Source of the DNA: Paenibacillus apiarius
GTDB lineage: Bacteria > Bacillota > Bacilli > Paenibacillales > Paenibacillaceae
Direction: 5' to 3'
DNA length: 64,000 nucleotides
NCBI RefSeq assembly: GCF_017052585.1
Contig: NZ_JAFFHZ010000001.1
Coordinates: 2,228,501 to 2,292,500, forward strand
Shown here: one piece after another, positions 43,824 to 53,017 of the stretch
Position numbering within the stretch: the first letter of the stretch is position 1
Layout of the letters: every line of letters starts with the position of its first letter
The notes under the pieces: model-generated
The model's database searches: none
Told to the model about the DNA's origin: nothing
What the model saw: only the letters and a program-made list of their open reading frames with translations
Program-made: the position numbers and the translations under genes

Positions 43824-43842
43824 GAGGATGATAATCATTATC
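43824..43842. promoter_or_regulatory. Fur box upstream of the siderophore uptake operon
   Basis: GAGGATGATAATCATTATC matches 17 of 19 positions of the Fur consensus, 64 bases before the binding-protein gene. Confidence 0.88.
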
Positions 43843-43905
43843 ACTTGATTTAACACTAAAAAACAATGTGTGACACACACCATTCAGTAAAAGGAGCATA
43901 CCCAC

Positions 43906-44829
43906 ATGAAAAAGCTATTTATTCCTTTCATGCTCATTTTCGTGCTTATGATTAGCGCATGCAGCAGCGGGCCAGCAGATAACAAGGACAACTCCGCTGC
44001 CAAGGACAGCACATCAGGCACGATCACATATCAGTCCGAAAATGGCCCTGTTGAAGTGCCTGCCGATCCGCAGCGCGTTGTCGTGCTGTCTTCCTTTGCA
44101 GGCAACGTCATGGCGCTGAACGTCAATCTTGTCGGCGTAGACTCATGGTCGAAGATGAACCCGCGTTTCCAAGATAAATTAAAAGATGTGACCGAAGTAT
44201 CGGATGAGAACTTGGAAAAAATCATAGAGCTCCAGCCTGACCTAATCATCGGTTTGTCCACCATCAAGAACGTGGATAAATTGAAGCAACTTGCGCCTAC
44301 GGTAACGTTCACCTACGGAAAAGTAGACTACCTGACGCAGCACTTGGAAATCGGGAAGCTGCTGAACAAGGAAAAAGAAGCGCAAGCGTGGATCGATGAT
44401 TTCAAAAAACGCGCTGGGCAGGCCGGAAAAGATATTAAAGCCAAAATCGGCGAAAACACAACCGTGTCCGTCATCGAGAACTTTGACAAGCAGATTTATG
44501 TGTTCGGCGATAACTGGGGCCGCGGCACCGAAATTTTGTACCAGGAAATGAAGCTGAAGATGCCTGAGAAAGTGAAAGAAATGGCGCTGAAAGATGGCTA
44601 CTACGCTCTATCGCTGGAAGTTCTTCCACAGTTCGCCGGTGACTATTTGATTTTCAGCAAAAACAAAGATACGGATAATTCTTTCCAGAAGACCGATACG
44701 TACACGAATATTCCTGCGGTGAAAAACAACCGCGTGTTCGAAGTCAATGCGAAAGAGTTCTACTTTAACGACCCGGTCACGCTGGATTTCCAATTGGACT
44801 TCTTTATCAAAAGCTTTCTGGGCCAGTAA
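43906..44829 (+). CDS. Siderophore ABC transporter substrate-binding lipoprotein
   Basis: 307 residues with a lipobox (MISAC, Cys19) and a type III periplasmic-binding fold of the FhuD/BtuF class: VPADPQRVVVLSSFAGNVMALNVNLVGVDSW, LQPDLIIGLS, and GRGTEILYQEMKLKMPEKV. It captures a ferri-siderophore (hydroxamate type by similarity to YfiY; not certain). It is first in a Fur-controlled operon with two FecCD-type permeases; no ATPase is encoded beside them. Confidence 0.92.
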   Translation: MKKLFIPFMLIFVLMISACSSGPADNKDNSAAKDSTSGTITYQSENGPVEVPADPQRVVVLSSFAGNVMALNVNLVGVDSWSKMNPRFQDKLKDVTEVSDENLEKIIELQPDLIIGLSTIKNVDKLKQLAPTVTFTYGKVDYLTQHLEIGKLLNKEKEAQAWIDDFKKRAGQAGKDIKAKIGENTTVSVIENFDKQIYVFGDNWGRGTEILYQEMKLKMPEKVKEMALKDGYYALSLEVLPQFAGDYLIFSKNKDTDNSFQKTDTYTNIPAVKNNRVFEVNAKEFYFNDPVTLDFQLDFFIKSFLGQ

Positions 44830-44842
44830 CGTTAATGGGAGG

Positions 44843-44868
44843 AGGAATTCTTAAATTTAAGAATTCCT
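44843..44868. repeat. 26-bp perfect palindrome between binding-protein and permease genes
   Basis: AGGAATTCTTAAA followed by its exact complement, then TTTTCC. It may be a weak terminator or mRNA-stabilising hairpin that makes the binding protein more abundant than the permeases. Confidence 0.7.
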
Positions 44869-44903
44869 TTTCCTGTATTCTATAACGGAAAAGAAGAGGG
44901 AAT

Positions 44904-45914
44904 ATGAGGAAAGAGAAGCGACGTTTCATCCCATTTGTATATAAACTGATGGCAGGCATTGTTGTATTTATGGCTGCGTTTGTTGTTGCCATGGTATTTG
45001 GGGCTGCTGACACCACAGTGAGAGAAGTATGGCTGGCACTGACTTCCCGAGCCGCCAATGACAACATTTCCCTGATTCGTGAAATTCGCCTTCCGCGCGA
45101 AATCGGCGCTATTATGGTTGGCGCTGGACTGTCCGTATCCGGCGCAATCATGCAAGGAATGACGAGAAACCCCCTTGCCGATCCCGGTTTGCTTGGTTTG
45201 ACTGCCGGGGCTAATGCAGCGCTCGCCCTGACGATTGCGTTGATTCCATCAGCGAACTACTTCCATATTACGATCGCTTGCTTTATCGGAGCGGCTGTCG
45301 GAGCCACCATGGTATTCGGCATCGGAGCCATGAAAAAGGGCGGCTTATCCCCGCTTCGCGTTGTATTGGCCGGCGCTGCGGTTTCGGCATTCCTGTACGC
45401 CATCGCGGAAGGAATCGGGCTCTATTTTAAGATTTCGAAAGATGTGTCCATGTGGACGGCAGGCGGAGTCATCGGCACTTCATGGAGCCAGCTTCAGGTC
45501 ATTGCGCCTTTCATCATCACCGGTATCGTGATTGCTCTTGTGCTTGCGAGACAGCTTACCATTCTGAGCTTGAACGAAGAGGTTGCCGTTGGATTGGGCC
45601 AGCAGACCATTGTAGTGAAAACGATCCTGTTCATTGTCATTATTCTGCTCGCCGGCGCTTCTGTCGCGCTGGTTGGAAATATGGCATTCATCGGCTTGAT
45701 GGTGCCTCATATCGTGCGTGCCATGGTCGGGACGGATTATCGCTTTATTTTGCCGATGTCTGCGCTTGCAGGGGCTGCTTTTATGCTGCTGGCCGACACC
45801 CTGGGCCGAATGATCAATGCTCCATATGAAACGCCTGTGGCAGCCATTGTGGCAATGATGGGCTTGCCTTTCTTCCTGTTCATCGTTCATAAAGGAGGCA
45901 AAGCATTCTCATGA
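44904..45914 (+). CDS. FecCD-family iron-siderophore permease
   Basis: 336 residues, about nine or ten membrane helices. Family blocks: LPREIGAIMVGAGLSVSGAIMQGMTRNPLADPGLLGLTAGA, then GNMAFIGLMVPHIVRAMVGTDYRFILPMSALAGA. It forms a heterodimer with the next gene product, overlapping it by 4 bases. It probably uses a shared ATPase (YusV/FhuC-like) encoded elsewhere. Confidence 0.94.
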   Translation: MRKEKRRFIPFVYKLMAGIVVFMAAFVVAMVFGAADTTVREVWLALTSRAANDNISLIREIRLPREIGAIMVGAGLSVSGAIMQGMTRNPLADPGLLGLTAGANAALALTIALIPSANYFHITIACFIGAAVGATMVFGIGAMKKGGLSPLRVVLAGAAVSAFLYAIAEGIGLYFKISKDVSMWTAGGVIGTSWSQLQVIAPFIITGIVIALVLARQLTILSLNEEVAVGLGQQTIVVKTILFIVIILLAGASVALVGNMAFIGLMVPHIVRAMVGTDYRFILPMSALAGAAFMLLADTLGRMINAPYETPVAAIVAMMGLPFFLFIVHKGGKAFS

Positions 45915-46918
45915 TTCCATCTGCCTTATTGAAAAAACAACGGCTCATCGTGGGTGCTTTGCTCATGCTTATTGCACTGACCGTCGTGATCGGCATGGGA
46001 TTGGGGTATTCCTCCCTGTCGTATGATCGGCTGCTTCCAACCCTGTTCGGGCAAGGAACGTTCAAAGAAGAATTTGTTCTGTTCTCCGTTCGGCTGCCGC
46101 GAATCATCATCACGCTGTTGGCTGGGATGGCACTCGCCCTATCTGGCGCTATCTTGCAGGGCATCACGCGCAATGACTTGGCTGAACCCGGAATACTGGG
46201 CGTCAATTCCGGGGCAGGCGTGGCGATTGCTGTTTTCTTCTTGTTTTTCCCGATAGACGCAGGCTCATTTGCATATATGCTGCCTCTTGTAGCGTTTGCG
46301 GGCGCGCTGCTTACGATTTGTCTGATTTACGTGTTCTCGTACAACAGAACGGTTGGCCTGCAGCCTGTCCGGCTGGTGCTCACCGGGGTGGGATTCTCCA
46401 TGGCGCTGTCCGGGACCATGATTGTTCTCATTTCATCGGCTGAGCGTTCGAAAGTAGATTTTATCGCCAAGTGGCTGGCGGGCAATATATGGGGGACGGA
46501 CTGGCCATTTATATGGGCCATCCTGCCGTGGCTGGCCGTGCTGATTCCTTTCACCATGTACAAGGCGCATCGCATGAATCTGCTTGCGCTCAGCGAGCAT
46601 GTGGTTATCGGCGTTGGCGTTGCGGTTGAAAAGGAGCGGATTATTCTCCTGTTAACTGCTGTTGCGCTGGCGGCTTCCGCCGTTTCCGTCACGGGAGGAA
46701 TCGCATTCGTCGGTCTGATGGCTCCGCATATTGCCAAAGCGCTGGTCGGACCCAGACACCAATTATTTATCCCGATCGCGATTCTGATTGGCGGATGGTT
46801 GTTACTGTTCGCAGATACGATCGGACGCAATGTGCTGGACCCTGACGGAATTCCGGCGGGCATTGTAGTCGCGTTAATAGGCGCCCCATACTTCGTCTAT
46901 TTGTTGCTGAAAAAGTAG
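45911..46918 (+). CDS. FecCD-family iron-siderophore permease
   Basis: 335 residues of the same family: LPRIIITLLAGMALALSGAILQGITRNDLAEPGILGVNSGAG, and GGIAFVGLMAPHIAKALVGPRHQLFIPIAILIGGWLLLFADTIGRNV. Second permease subunit of the ferri-siderophore transporter. A bidirectional-type terminator follows at 46947. Confidence 0.94.
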   Translation: MIPSALLKKQRLIVGALLMLIALTVVIGMGLGYSSLSYDRLLPTLFGQGTFKEEFVLFSVRLPRIIITLLAGMALALSGAILQGITRNDLAEPGILGVNSGAGVAIAVFFLFFPIDAGSFAYMLPLVAFAGALLTICLIYVFSYNRTVGLQPVRLVLTGVGFSMALSGTMIVLISSAERSKVDFIAKWLAGNIWGTDWPFIWAILPWLAVLIPFTMYKAHRMNLLALSEHVVIGVGVAVEKERIILLLTAVALAASAVSVTGGIAFVGLMAPHIAKALVGPRHQLFIPIAILIGGWLLLFADTIGRNVLDPDGIPAGIVVALIGAPYFVYLLLKK

Positions 46919-46946
46919 CGGAAGTGCTAACGGAATGTGCATGGCA

Positions 46947-46978
46947 AATAGACCATCTCCTTCAGGGGATGGTCTATT
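46947..46978. terminator. Terminator between convergent genes
   Basis: AATAGACCATCTCC pairs with GGGGATGGTCTATT around TTCA, followed by T-rich sequence on the plus strand. Confidence 0.8.
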
Positions 46979-46994
46979 ATTACGATTCCATGGC

Positions 46995-47555
46995 TTAGTC
47001 TCGGCTCCACAGCTTGGAAAGAAGACGGATAATCTCGACATACAGCCATACTAGAGTGACCATAAGGCCGAACGCTCCATACCATTCCATATATTTAGGA
47101 GCTCCCTGCCGAGCGCCCTTCTCGATAAAATCAAAATCAAGAACGAAATTAAGCGCGGCGATAATGACAATCACAACTGAAATACCGATACCTATCAAGC
47201 TGTTATCGTGCAGATAAGGAACAGTTACCCCGAAGAACCCCAGAACAAAGCTTAGAAGGTAAACAAGGGCAATACCAGCCGTAGCGGCAAATACGCCGAG
47301 CTTGAAGTTCTCCGTTGCCTTGATCATTCCGCTTTTATAAGCGACGAGCATACCGATGAATACACACATCGTCAGCAGGGCCGCTGTCGGCTTGAAGCTG
47401 ATGATTAATGCCAGAATGAATCCGACAATCGCACCGCCATAGGCGTAAGATACCACGCTGTACCCGTTATAGTACATGGTCCACGAGACAACAGCGGCTG
47501 CTACGAGCAAGGCTAGCGTCATAAACGCTTTGTTGACCGTGCCGCCAATCGTCAT
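46995..47555 (-). CDS. Bax inhibitor-1/YccA-family membrane protein, 5'-truncated
   Basis: 186 residues with six or seven membrane helices and an ending typical of the YccA/BI-1-like family (VLDFDFIEKGARQGAPKYMEWYGAFGLMVTLVWLYVEIIRLL). Family members usually have ~50 more residues before the conserved block EPMTIGGTVNK. Here the codons before the ATG still read RSAQEP in frame but then hit a stop, only 25 bases from the end of the HxlR gene. A deletion seems to have joined the HxlR stop to the interior of this gene. It has a poor ribosome site. The function may be lost. Confidence 0.75.
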   Translation of the reverse strand: MTIGGTVNKAFMTLALLVAAAVVSWTMYYNGYSVVSYAYGGAIVGFILALIISFKPTAALLTMCVFIGMLVAYKSGMIKATENFKLGVFAATAGIALVYLLSFVLGFFGVTVPYLHDNSLIGIGISVVIVIIAALNFVLDFDFIEKGARQGAPKYMEWYGAFGLMVTLVWLYVEIIRLLSKLWSRD

Positions 47556-47580
47556 GGGTTCCTGTGCGGATCGGTTTTAA

Positions 47581-47991
47581 TTAGTCAAGCGCATACCGCT
47601 CCTCGCCAACTGTTTGTATATCATTTGCCTTGTTATTCAAGACGTTATCTTCCAATACGGAGAATTTGTCGCCATATTCTTTAATAATATGCTTTTCCCC
47701 CCAAGCGCATAGGGAATCCAATATCGATTTCAAGCTCCACCCGTATTCGCTAAGCTCATACTCCACTTTCGGAGGCACTTGATTATAGACAATTCGATTC
47801 ACGATGCCGTCCTGCTCCAATTCTCTTAGCTGCTGCGTTAACATTTTTTGCGTAATTCCGGGCATAAGGCGTTTTAATTCACTTGTTCTTTTCTTCCCGT
47901 AAGTCAAATGACACAGGATGACACACTTCCACTTCCCGCCAATGACTTCCAGGGTTGCTTCCACTGAAATATTATATTTCTTTTTAATCAC
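47581..47991 (-). CDS. HxlR-family transcriptional regulator
   Basis: A winged helix of 136 residues of the HxlR/YodB family: ATLEVIGGKWKCVILCHLTYGKKRTSELKRLMPGITQKMLTQQLRELEQDGIVNRIVYNQVPPKVEYELSEYGWSL. Cys residues at KWKC and ILC could serve redox or electrophile sensing (inference). It diverges from an MFS/aldo-keto reductase operon; palindromic GTAC-centred sites lie between them. Confidence 0.93.
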   Translation of the reverse strand: MIKKKYNISVEATLEVIGGKWKCVILCHLTYGKKRTSELKRLMPGITQKMLTQQLRELEQDGIVNRIVYNQVPPKVEYELSEYGWSLKSILDSLCAWGEKHIIKEYGDKFSVLEDNVLNNKANDIQTVGEERYALD

Positions 47992-48027
47992 GGCCTTTTT
48001 CCCTCCACATGAGTCTATAGGAACTTT

Positions 48028-48058
48028 TAGGTACCTATATCACTTTAAAGTACGTACT
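48028..48058. promoter_or_regulatory. Paired palindromes, candidate HxlR operators
   Basis: TAGGTACCTA (48028-48037) and AGTACGTACT (48049-48058) are perfect palindromes 21 bases apart in the divergent region, with ACTTTAAAGT between. They fit binding by a dimeric HxlR regulator. Confidence 0.5.
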
Positions 48059-48130
48059 ATTCAATTTCATCCTAATGATTGATAATAGCATTTACCGGCC
48101 GGACATTACAATATTTCAGGAGTGGAACGA

Positions 48131-49363
48131 ATGACATTGGAAAATAAGCGGAGCACTTTGGCGCTGCTGGCGTTGGCAATTAGTGCCTTTGCGATTGGCA
48201 CAACCGAGTTTATCAGCGTGGGACTGCTCCCTCTCATTGCTGAAGACTTGAATATATCTGTCACAACATCCGGTTTAACCGTTACTTTATATGCGTTAGG
48301 GGTAACCTTCGGGGCTCCCGTTCTAACGTCCTTGACGTCTAACATCTCACGTAAATCGTTGCTGCTGTGGATTATGGCAGTTTTTATTGCAGGCAATATG
48401 CTGGCCGCCGCTGCCAGTGGAATTGCCGTGCTGTTGGCGGCGCGCGTCATCTCCGCGTTGTCACATGGCGTATTCATGTCGATTGGCTCTACCATTGCGG
48501 CCGATCTCGTGCCTGAGAACCGTAGAGCCAGCGCTATCGCGATTATGTTCTCCGGACTTACTGTCGCGACCGTTACCGGGGTTCCCTTGGGAACCTTAAT
48601 TGGACAACAATTCGGTTGGCGAGCAGCCTTTCTCGTGATCGTTGCGGTCGGCATTCTGGCTTTCATAGCCAACATGACCTTAGTTTCTTCCCATTTACGA
48701 AAAGGAACGAAAACGCCGCTGCGCGATCAACTTAAACTGGTCACGAACGGACGATTGCTGCTTGCATTTGCCATCACTGCCTTGGGATACGGCGGGACGT
48801 TTGTCGTCTTTACCTATTTATCCCCGTTGCTTCACGATATAACCGGATTCGAGGCAAAAACGGCAGCAATCATTCTGCTTATATATGGAGTTGCCATTGC
48901 CATCGGCAATGTTATCGGAGGCAAAGCCGCTAACCGAAAACCTGTTACTGCCTTGTTCTATATGTTTTTTATACAGTCCATCGTGCTCTTCCTGTTAACG
49001 TTCACCGCGCCCTTTAAAACAGCCGGGTTAATAACCATCTTTCTTATGGGGCTGTTCGCATTTATGAATGTGCCTGGCTTGCAAGTATATGTCGTCATGC
49101 TGGCCGAACGTTTCGCGCCGCAAGCGAAAGATGTGGCGTCTGCTGTCAATATTGCCGCGTTCAACGCAGGAATTGCGATCGGGGCCTACTTGGGCGGTGT
49201 CGTTACGGATACGATCGGGCTGATTCATACCACATGGGTAGGAGCATTAATGGTAATGGGAGCCGTATTGCTGACAGGCTGGGCACGTACCCTGGAAAGG
49301 AAAGATGCGTCCGCCCGAACCAGCGGAACAAATACAGTGATTCCTGGCTCGCAGTGCGCTTAA
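48131..49363 (+). CDS. MFS transporter (DHA1 family drug/sugar efflux type)
   Basis: 410 residues, twelve membrane helices, opening ALAISAFAIGTTEFISVGLLPLIAEDLNIS, which is typical of the YdhP/AraJ/Cmr-like DHA1 group. Motif-C-like GVPLGTLIGQQFGWRAAFLVI. It probably exports small toxic or sugar-like compounds; the substrate is unknown. ATG 48131 follows AGGAG by 8 bases. It is followed 33 bases later by an aldo-keto reductase, and both are likely controlled by the divergent HxlR regulator. Confidence 0.92.
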   Translation: MTLENKRSTLALLALAISAFAIGTTEFISVGLLPLIAEDLNISVTTSGLTVTLYALGVTFGAPVLTSLTSNISRKSLLLWIMAVFIAGNMLAAAASGIAVLLAARVISALSHGVFMSIGSTIAADLVPENRRASAIAIMFSGLTVATVTGVPLGTLIGQQFGWRAAFLVIVAVGILAFIANMTLVSSHLRKGTKTPLRDQLKLVTNGRLLLAFAITALGYGGTFVVFTYLSPLLHDITGFEAKTAAIILLIYGVAIAIGNVIGGKAANRKPVTALFYMFFIQSIVLFLLTFTAPFKTAGLITIFLMGLFAFMNVPGLQVYVVMLAERFAPQAKDVASAVNIAAFNAGIAIGAYLGGVVTDTIGLIHTTWVGALMVMGAVLLTGWARTLERKDASARTSGTNTVIPGSQCA

Positions 49364-49396
49364 CCTCATTCAACAAACCATTCAGGAGGCTATTAT

Positions 49397-50242
49397 ATGA
49401 TGTCTAAAAATCTGCAAGATACAGTAACGTTACACAACGGCATGAACATGCCTTGGCTCGGGCTCGGCGTGTTCAAAGTGGAAGAAGGGCCAGAACTGGT
49501 ACAGGCTGTGAAATCAGCCATTGCACATGGTTATCGCAGTATTGATACCGCAGCTATTTATGAGAATGAGTCAAGTGTCGGTCAGGGGATTCGCGAGGCC
49601 ATGCTGGAGACTAAAATCTTCAGAGAGGACCTCTTCGTCACATCTAAAGTGTGGAATGCCGATTTGGGATACGAATCGACACTGGCCGCCTATGAAGCAA
49701 GTTTAGAAAAATTGGCCTTGGAATACCTTGATTTATACCTGATTCATTGGCCTGTACAAGGCAAATATAAAGAGGCGTGGAGAGCTTTGGAGACCCTATA
49801 TCAAGAAGGACGGGTCAAGGCCATTGGGGTAAGCAATTTCCAAATCCACCATCTTGAAGACCTGATGAAGGACGCTGTCATTAAACCTATGATCAACCAA
49901 GTGGAATTCCATCCGCGTTTAACCCAAAAAGAATTGCTCCGATTCAGCAAGGAGCAGGGCATTCAGTTGGAAGCCTGGTCGCCATTAATGCAAGGCGGGC
50001 TGTTGGATAATCCGATGCTGAAGGAGATCGCGGCCAAATATGGAAAGTCCGTTGCGCAAGTCATCCTGCGTTGGGATTTGCAGCATGGCGTTATCACCAT
50101 ACCGAAATCTACGAAGAAACATCGCATTATCGAAAACGCGGCCCTGTTCGATTTTGAGCTAACCCAAGAAGATATGGACCAGATTGACGAGTTGAATCAG
50201 AATCTTCGAGTCGGTCCCGATCCGGACAACTTTGATTTTTAA
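49397..50242 (+). CDS. Aldo/keto reductase (AKR5-like)
   Basis: 281 residues, TIM barrel with the catalytic set: Asp in HGYRSIDTAAIYENE (Asp and Tyr), Lys in VTSKVWNADLG, His in YLIHWPVQGKY. The C-terminal NADPH-binding loop ITIPKSTKKHRIIENA is present. It resembles YtbE/YvgN, which reduce methylglyoxal and other aldehydes. AGGAGG lies 7 bases before the start. A terminator follows at 50254. Confidence 0.94.
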   Translation: MMSKNLQDTVTLHNGMNMPWLGLGVFKVEEGPELVQAVKSAIAHGYRSIDTAAIYENESSVGQGIREAMLETKIFREDLFVTSKVWNADLGYESTLAAYEASLEKLALEYLDLYLIHWPVQGKYKEAWRALETLYQEGRVKAIGVSNFQIHHLEDLMKDAVIKPMINQVEFHPRLTQKELLRFSKEQGIQLEAWSPLMQGGLLDNPMLKEIAAKYGKSVAQVILRWDLQHGVITIPKSTKKHRIIENAALFDFELTQEDMDQIDELNQNLRVGPDPDNFDF

Positions 50243-50253
50243 TAAGATGACGA

Positions 50254-50290
50254 AAAGACGCCAACTCTTTGAGGAAAGGAGTGGCGTCTT
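50254..50290 (+). terminator. Terminator after the aldo/keto reductase
   Basis: AAGACGCCAaCTC pairs with GAGTGGCGTCTT (near perfect), followed by CTTTTTG. Confidence 0.8.
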
Positions 50291-50348
50291 CTTTTTGTTT
50301 TTTCCATTCGGGTTCATTGATACCAATCATCAAGCTCATTACAGAGAA

Positions 50349-51161
50349 TCATCTTGCAAGATGCTCCATATATTTCTTGGGCGTGAAGGAAGTGAACTTT
50401 TTAAATTCTTTAATGAAATGATTCTGATCATAATAGCCCAGCTCCATCATTTCCTCAACAATTCCATCATAGTTCTCTTGCATCAATGCAGCCAATACAT
50501 GCTGAAACCGCACAATGCGGCTGAACAACTTGGGAGGCATGCCGACATATTCATTAAACAGCTTTGAAATGTAACGTGAAGAGTAGCCAATATCTTGCGA
50601 TAGGTCGGTCATGCTTCGCGCTCCATGACTTGAAATGATTTGGCCCGTTATATATTTCACCCAGTCTGGTGTCTCAATCTCGGGCCGGGAGAACTGTTGA
50701 TAGAACCTTTCAAACACGTTGATTCTGCCATATAAACTATCTTCAGCAGCGATTTGCTCTAACAGCAGCGCGGAGTTGGGGATTACATCGCTTAAAGGGA
50801 TTTCCTGTTCAGTGAACTCACAAGCCGGATACTTGAGAAAACGCCTTCCATAACCCGGAAAAAAGCGGACTGCAAAAATATCACACTCCCCATGACGAAA
50901 CACGCCCTGCCTTTCAGTAATAATAGAACCGCAAATATTAGCCGAAGGATTGTCTTTATTGCAACAAATGATGACATCGATGCAGCCATCAGGAAAAATC
51001 ATCATGGTATCTTTATTCGTCGCGCCTAAATAAAAAGAATAATATTGTGCTCCAACCGGGTGCTGAACCGAAGCTGAACTCATTTCAGTGTAATTCATCA
51101 GCTTGGTTTCGAATGAAGGTTGATGAGGAAAGTAGCCGGTGCTGTTGGAGAATTCAATCAT
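50349..51161 (-). CDS. AraC-family transcriptional regulator
   Basis: About 270 residues. The N-terminal part (FPDGCIDVIICCNKD, GSIITERQGVFRHGECDIFAVRFFPGYGRRFL) matches the DUF6597-type sensor found in many AraC proteins; the C-terminal double helix-turn-helix is complete (MTDLSQDIGYSSRYISKLFNEYVGMPPKLFSRIVRFQ, then MELGYYDQNHFIKEFKKFTSFTPKKY). The frame is open to an ATG at 51230, but no start has a good ribosome site; 51161 is a guess. It diverges from the ABC transporter operon at 51353, which is the likely target. Confidence 0.88.
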   Translation of the reverse strand: MIEFSNSTGYFPHQPSFETKLMNYTEMSSASVQHPVGAQYYSFYLGATNKDTMMIFPDGCIDVIICCNKDNPSANICGSIITERQGVFRHGECDIFAVRFFPGYGRRFLKYPACEFTEQEIPLSDVIPNSALLLEQIAAEDSLYGRINVFERFYQQFSRPEIETPDWVKYITGQIISSHGARSMTDLSQDIGYSSRYISKLFNEYVGMPPKLFSRIVRFQHVLAALMQENYDGIVEEMMELGYYDQNHFIKEFKKFTSFTPKKYMEHLAR

Positions 51162-51352
51162 AACCGTTTCACCGTCCCAACACAAGATTATACCCATTAA
51201 ATATATAGGATTAATATATCTTAAATTCATAACGATTTAGATGTCAATGCAGAATCAAGATCTGTTCCGATTTTTACTATATTTCAATGGCGAATTCACT
51301 TATGATTTACTCTAATAAGCATATAGGATTACTTGGTTTTAAGGAGGGAAGG

Positions 51353-52216
51353 ATGCTGAACATGAATAGAAAAAAATCCATATGGATATTGACGCTGATC
51401 ACTGTGCTGGCTTCGACGCTCCTGTTAGCCGGCTGCGGCAAAGAATCAGACGGCACATCAGCTCCAGCTTCCGACAAACAGAAGGTGCAAAAGCTGCTGG
51501 TGGGCACAAGCGGGGGACCGAAGCCTTATGTTTATTTGAACAACAACAATAACCTCGATGGTTACGACATTGCCGTCTTGAAGGAAATTGACAAGTTGCT
51601 TCCGCAATATGAGATTGAGTTTGAAGCGACTGAATTTTCGAGTATTTTTGCCGGAATCGATTCGGGCCGCTATCAAATCGGAGCCAACAATATTACGAAA
51701 AAGCCCGAACGCGAAGAGAAGTATTTGTTCGGCAATGAGTATTACTACTTCAATAAGACCGTTGTTGTCGTGAAAAAGGGCAGGACGGATATTCAATCGA
51801 TAGGGGACTTGGCCGGTAAAACAATACCTGTCAGCCCTGGAGGCGGATTTGAGCAACTGTTCGTCGAGCAATTTAACAAAGAGCATCCTGATAATAAGAT
51901 TCATGTGACGTACACGGATCAGGATCGAGTTAAGACTTATCAGGACATCGCAGCCGGTACCGTTGATTTCACTTTCGCTGAGAGGGTGATGCTCAAGGAC
52001 ATAGAACAGGATTATGGCATTCCGTTGGATACGGTAGAGCTGTCTAAGGAAGACATCCTAAAGGTCCAAGATCCGAAGGCGTATTTTATATTCAGCAAAA
52101 CCGGTGACGGACCTGCCATTCGTGACGCGTTTGACGGCGCCCTCCGCACATTGCTTGCAAACGGTAGACTGAAAGAGATTTCGAATCAATATTTAGAGGC
52201 TGACTATACGAGATAG
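51353..52216 (+). CDS. Amino-acid (cystine-type) ABC transporter binding lipoprotein
   Basis: 287 residues with a signal peptide and lipobox LLLAGC (Cys28). The fold is the PAAT/SBP_bac_3 type: VGTSGGPKPYVYLNNNNNLDGYDIAVLKEID, FEATEFSSIFAGIDSGRYQIGANNITKKPEREEKYLF, IPVSPGGG. It resembles TcyJ/TcyK cystine binders. Start ATG 51353 follows GGAGGG; an in-frame upstream ATG at 51287 lacks a ribosome site. First gene of an SBP-permease-ATPase operon. Confidence 0.92.
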   Translation: MLNMNRKKSIWILTLITVLASTLLLAGCGKESDGTSAPASDKQKVQKLLVGTSGGPKPYVYLNNNNNLDGYDIAVLKEIDKLLPQYEIEFEATEFSSIFAGIDSGRYQIGANNITKKPEREEKYLFGNEYYYFNKTVVVVKKGRTDIQSIGDLAGKTIPVSPGGGFEQLFVEQFNKEHPDNKIHVTYTDQDRVKTYQDIAAGTVDFTFAERVMLKDIEQDYGIPLDTVELSKEDILKVQDPKAYFIFSKTGDGPAIRDAFDGALRTLLANGRLKEISNQYLEADYTR

Positions 52217-52264
52217 TCACGTTTCGTTTTTCGGACCAAAATTTCAACATGGAAGAGATGTGCG

Positions 52265-53017
52265 ATGCCGAAATTATTCGATCTTGAACTGGTGTTCAGT
52301 CAAATTCCGCAGATCCTGACATATTTGCCGGTTACATTGGGAATTGCGTTCGCATCCATGATCCTCAGCTTGCTGATTGGACTGGCGACAGCGCTTATCA
52401 AGATTAAGCAAATTCCCGTGCTCCGCACAATATCAGCGTTCTATGTCTCTTTTATGAGAGGAACGCCAATCATTGTGCAGCTGTACTTAACATTCTATGC
52501 CGTGCCAATGGTGATGCAGTATATCAATTATTACTATGGGACGAATTACAATACGAACAATGTGCCTCCCATTTTGTTCGTGCTTCTGACATTTGCATTA
52601 AACGAAGGGGCTTATAACTCAGAGAGCATTCGTGCCGCAATTCAGTCCGTTGACAAAGGCGGTATTGAAGCCGGGTATTCCATGGGAATGACAACAATGC
52701 AAGTACTGCGCCGCATCATTCTTCCTGAAGCGATCATTGTAGCGCTCCCGACACTAGGCAATTCCCTCATCGGCTTAATTAAGGGAACGTCCCTCGCATT
52801 TGTATGCTCGGTTGTGGAAATGACGGCTGCGGGCAAGCTGTTGGCCTCGCGGAACTTCAGATTCTTTGAGATGTACGTATCGCTGTCGATCATATATTGG
52901 ATCGTTACTATTTTATTGGAGCGGCTGATAGGCTATTGGGAGAAGCGGTTAAAGGTGAATGAAAGGAGCTTGCCCGCAGATGATTCAAATCAAAGGCTTG
53001 CACAAGAAATTCGGTAA
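52265..53017 (+). CDS. Amino-acid (cystine-type) ABC transporter permease
   Basis: 250 residues, five membrane helices, with the HisM/GlnP-type block [19 protein letters not shown] and the EAA loop [22 protein letters not shown]. Long insert with [11 protein letters not shown] between helices. It resembles TcyL/TcyM. Its 3' end overlaps the ATPase gene by 38 bases. Confidence 0.93.
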   Translation: MPKLFDLELVFSQIPQILTYLPVTLGIAFASMILSLLIGLATALIKIKQIPVLRTISAFYVSFMRGTPIIVQLYLTFYAVPMVMQYINYYYGTNYNTNNVPPILFVLLTFALNEGAYNSESIRAAIQSVDKGGIEAGYSMGMTTMQVLRRIILPEAIIVALPTLGNSLIGLIKGTSLAFVCSVVEMTAAGKLLASRNFRFFEMYVSLSIIYWIVTILLERLIGYWEKRLKVNERSLPADDSNQRLAQEIR

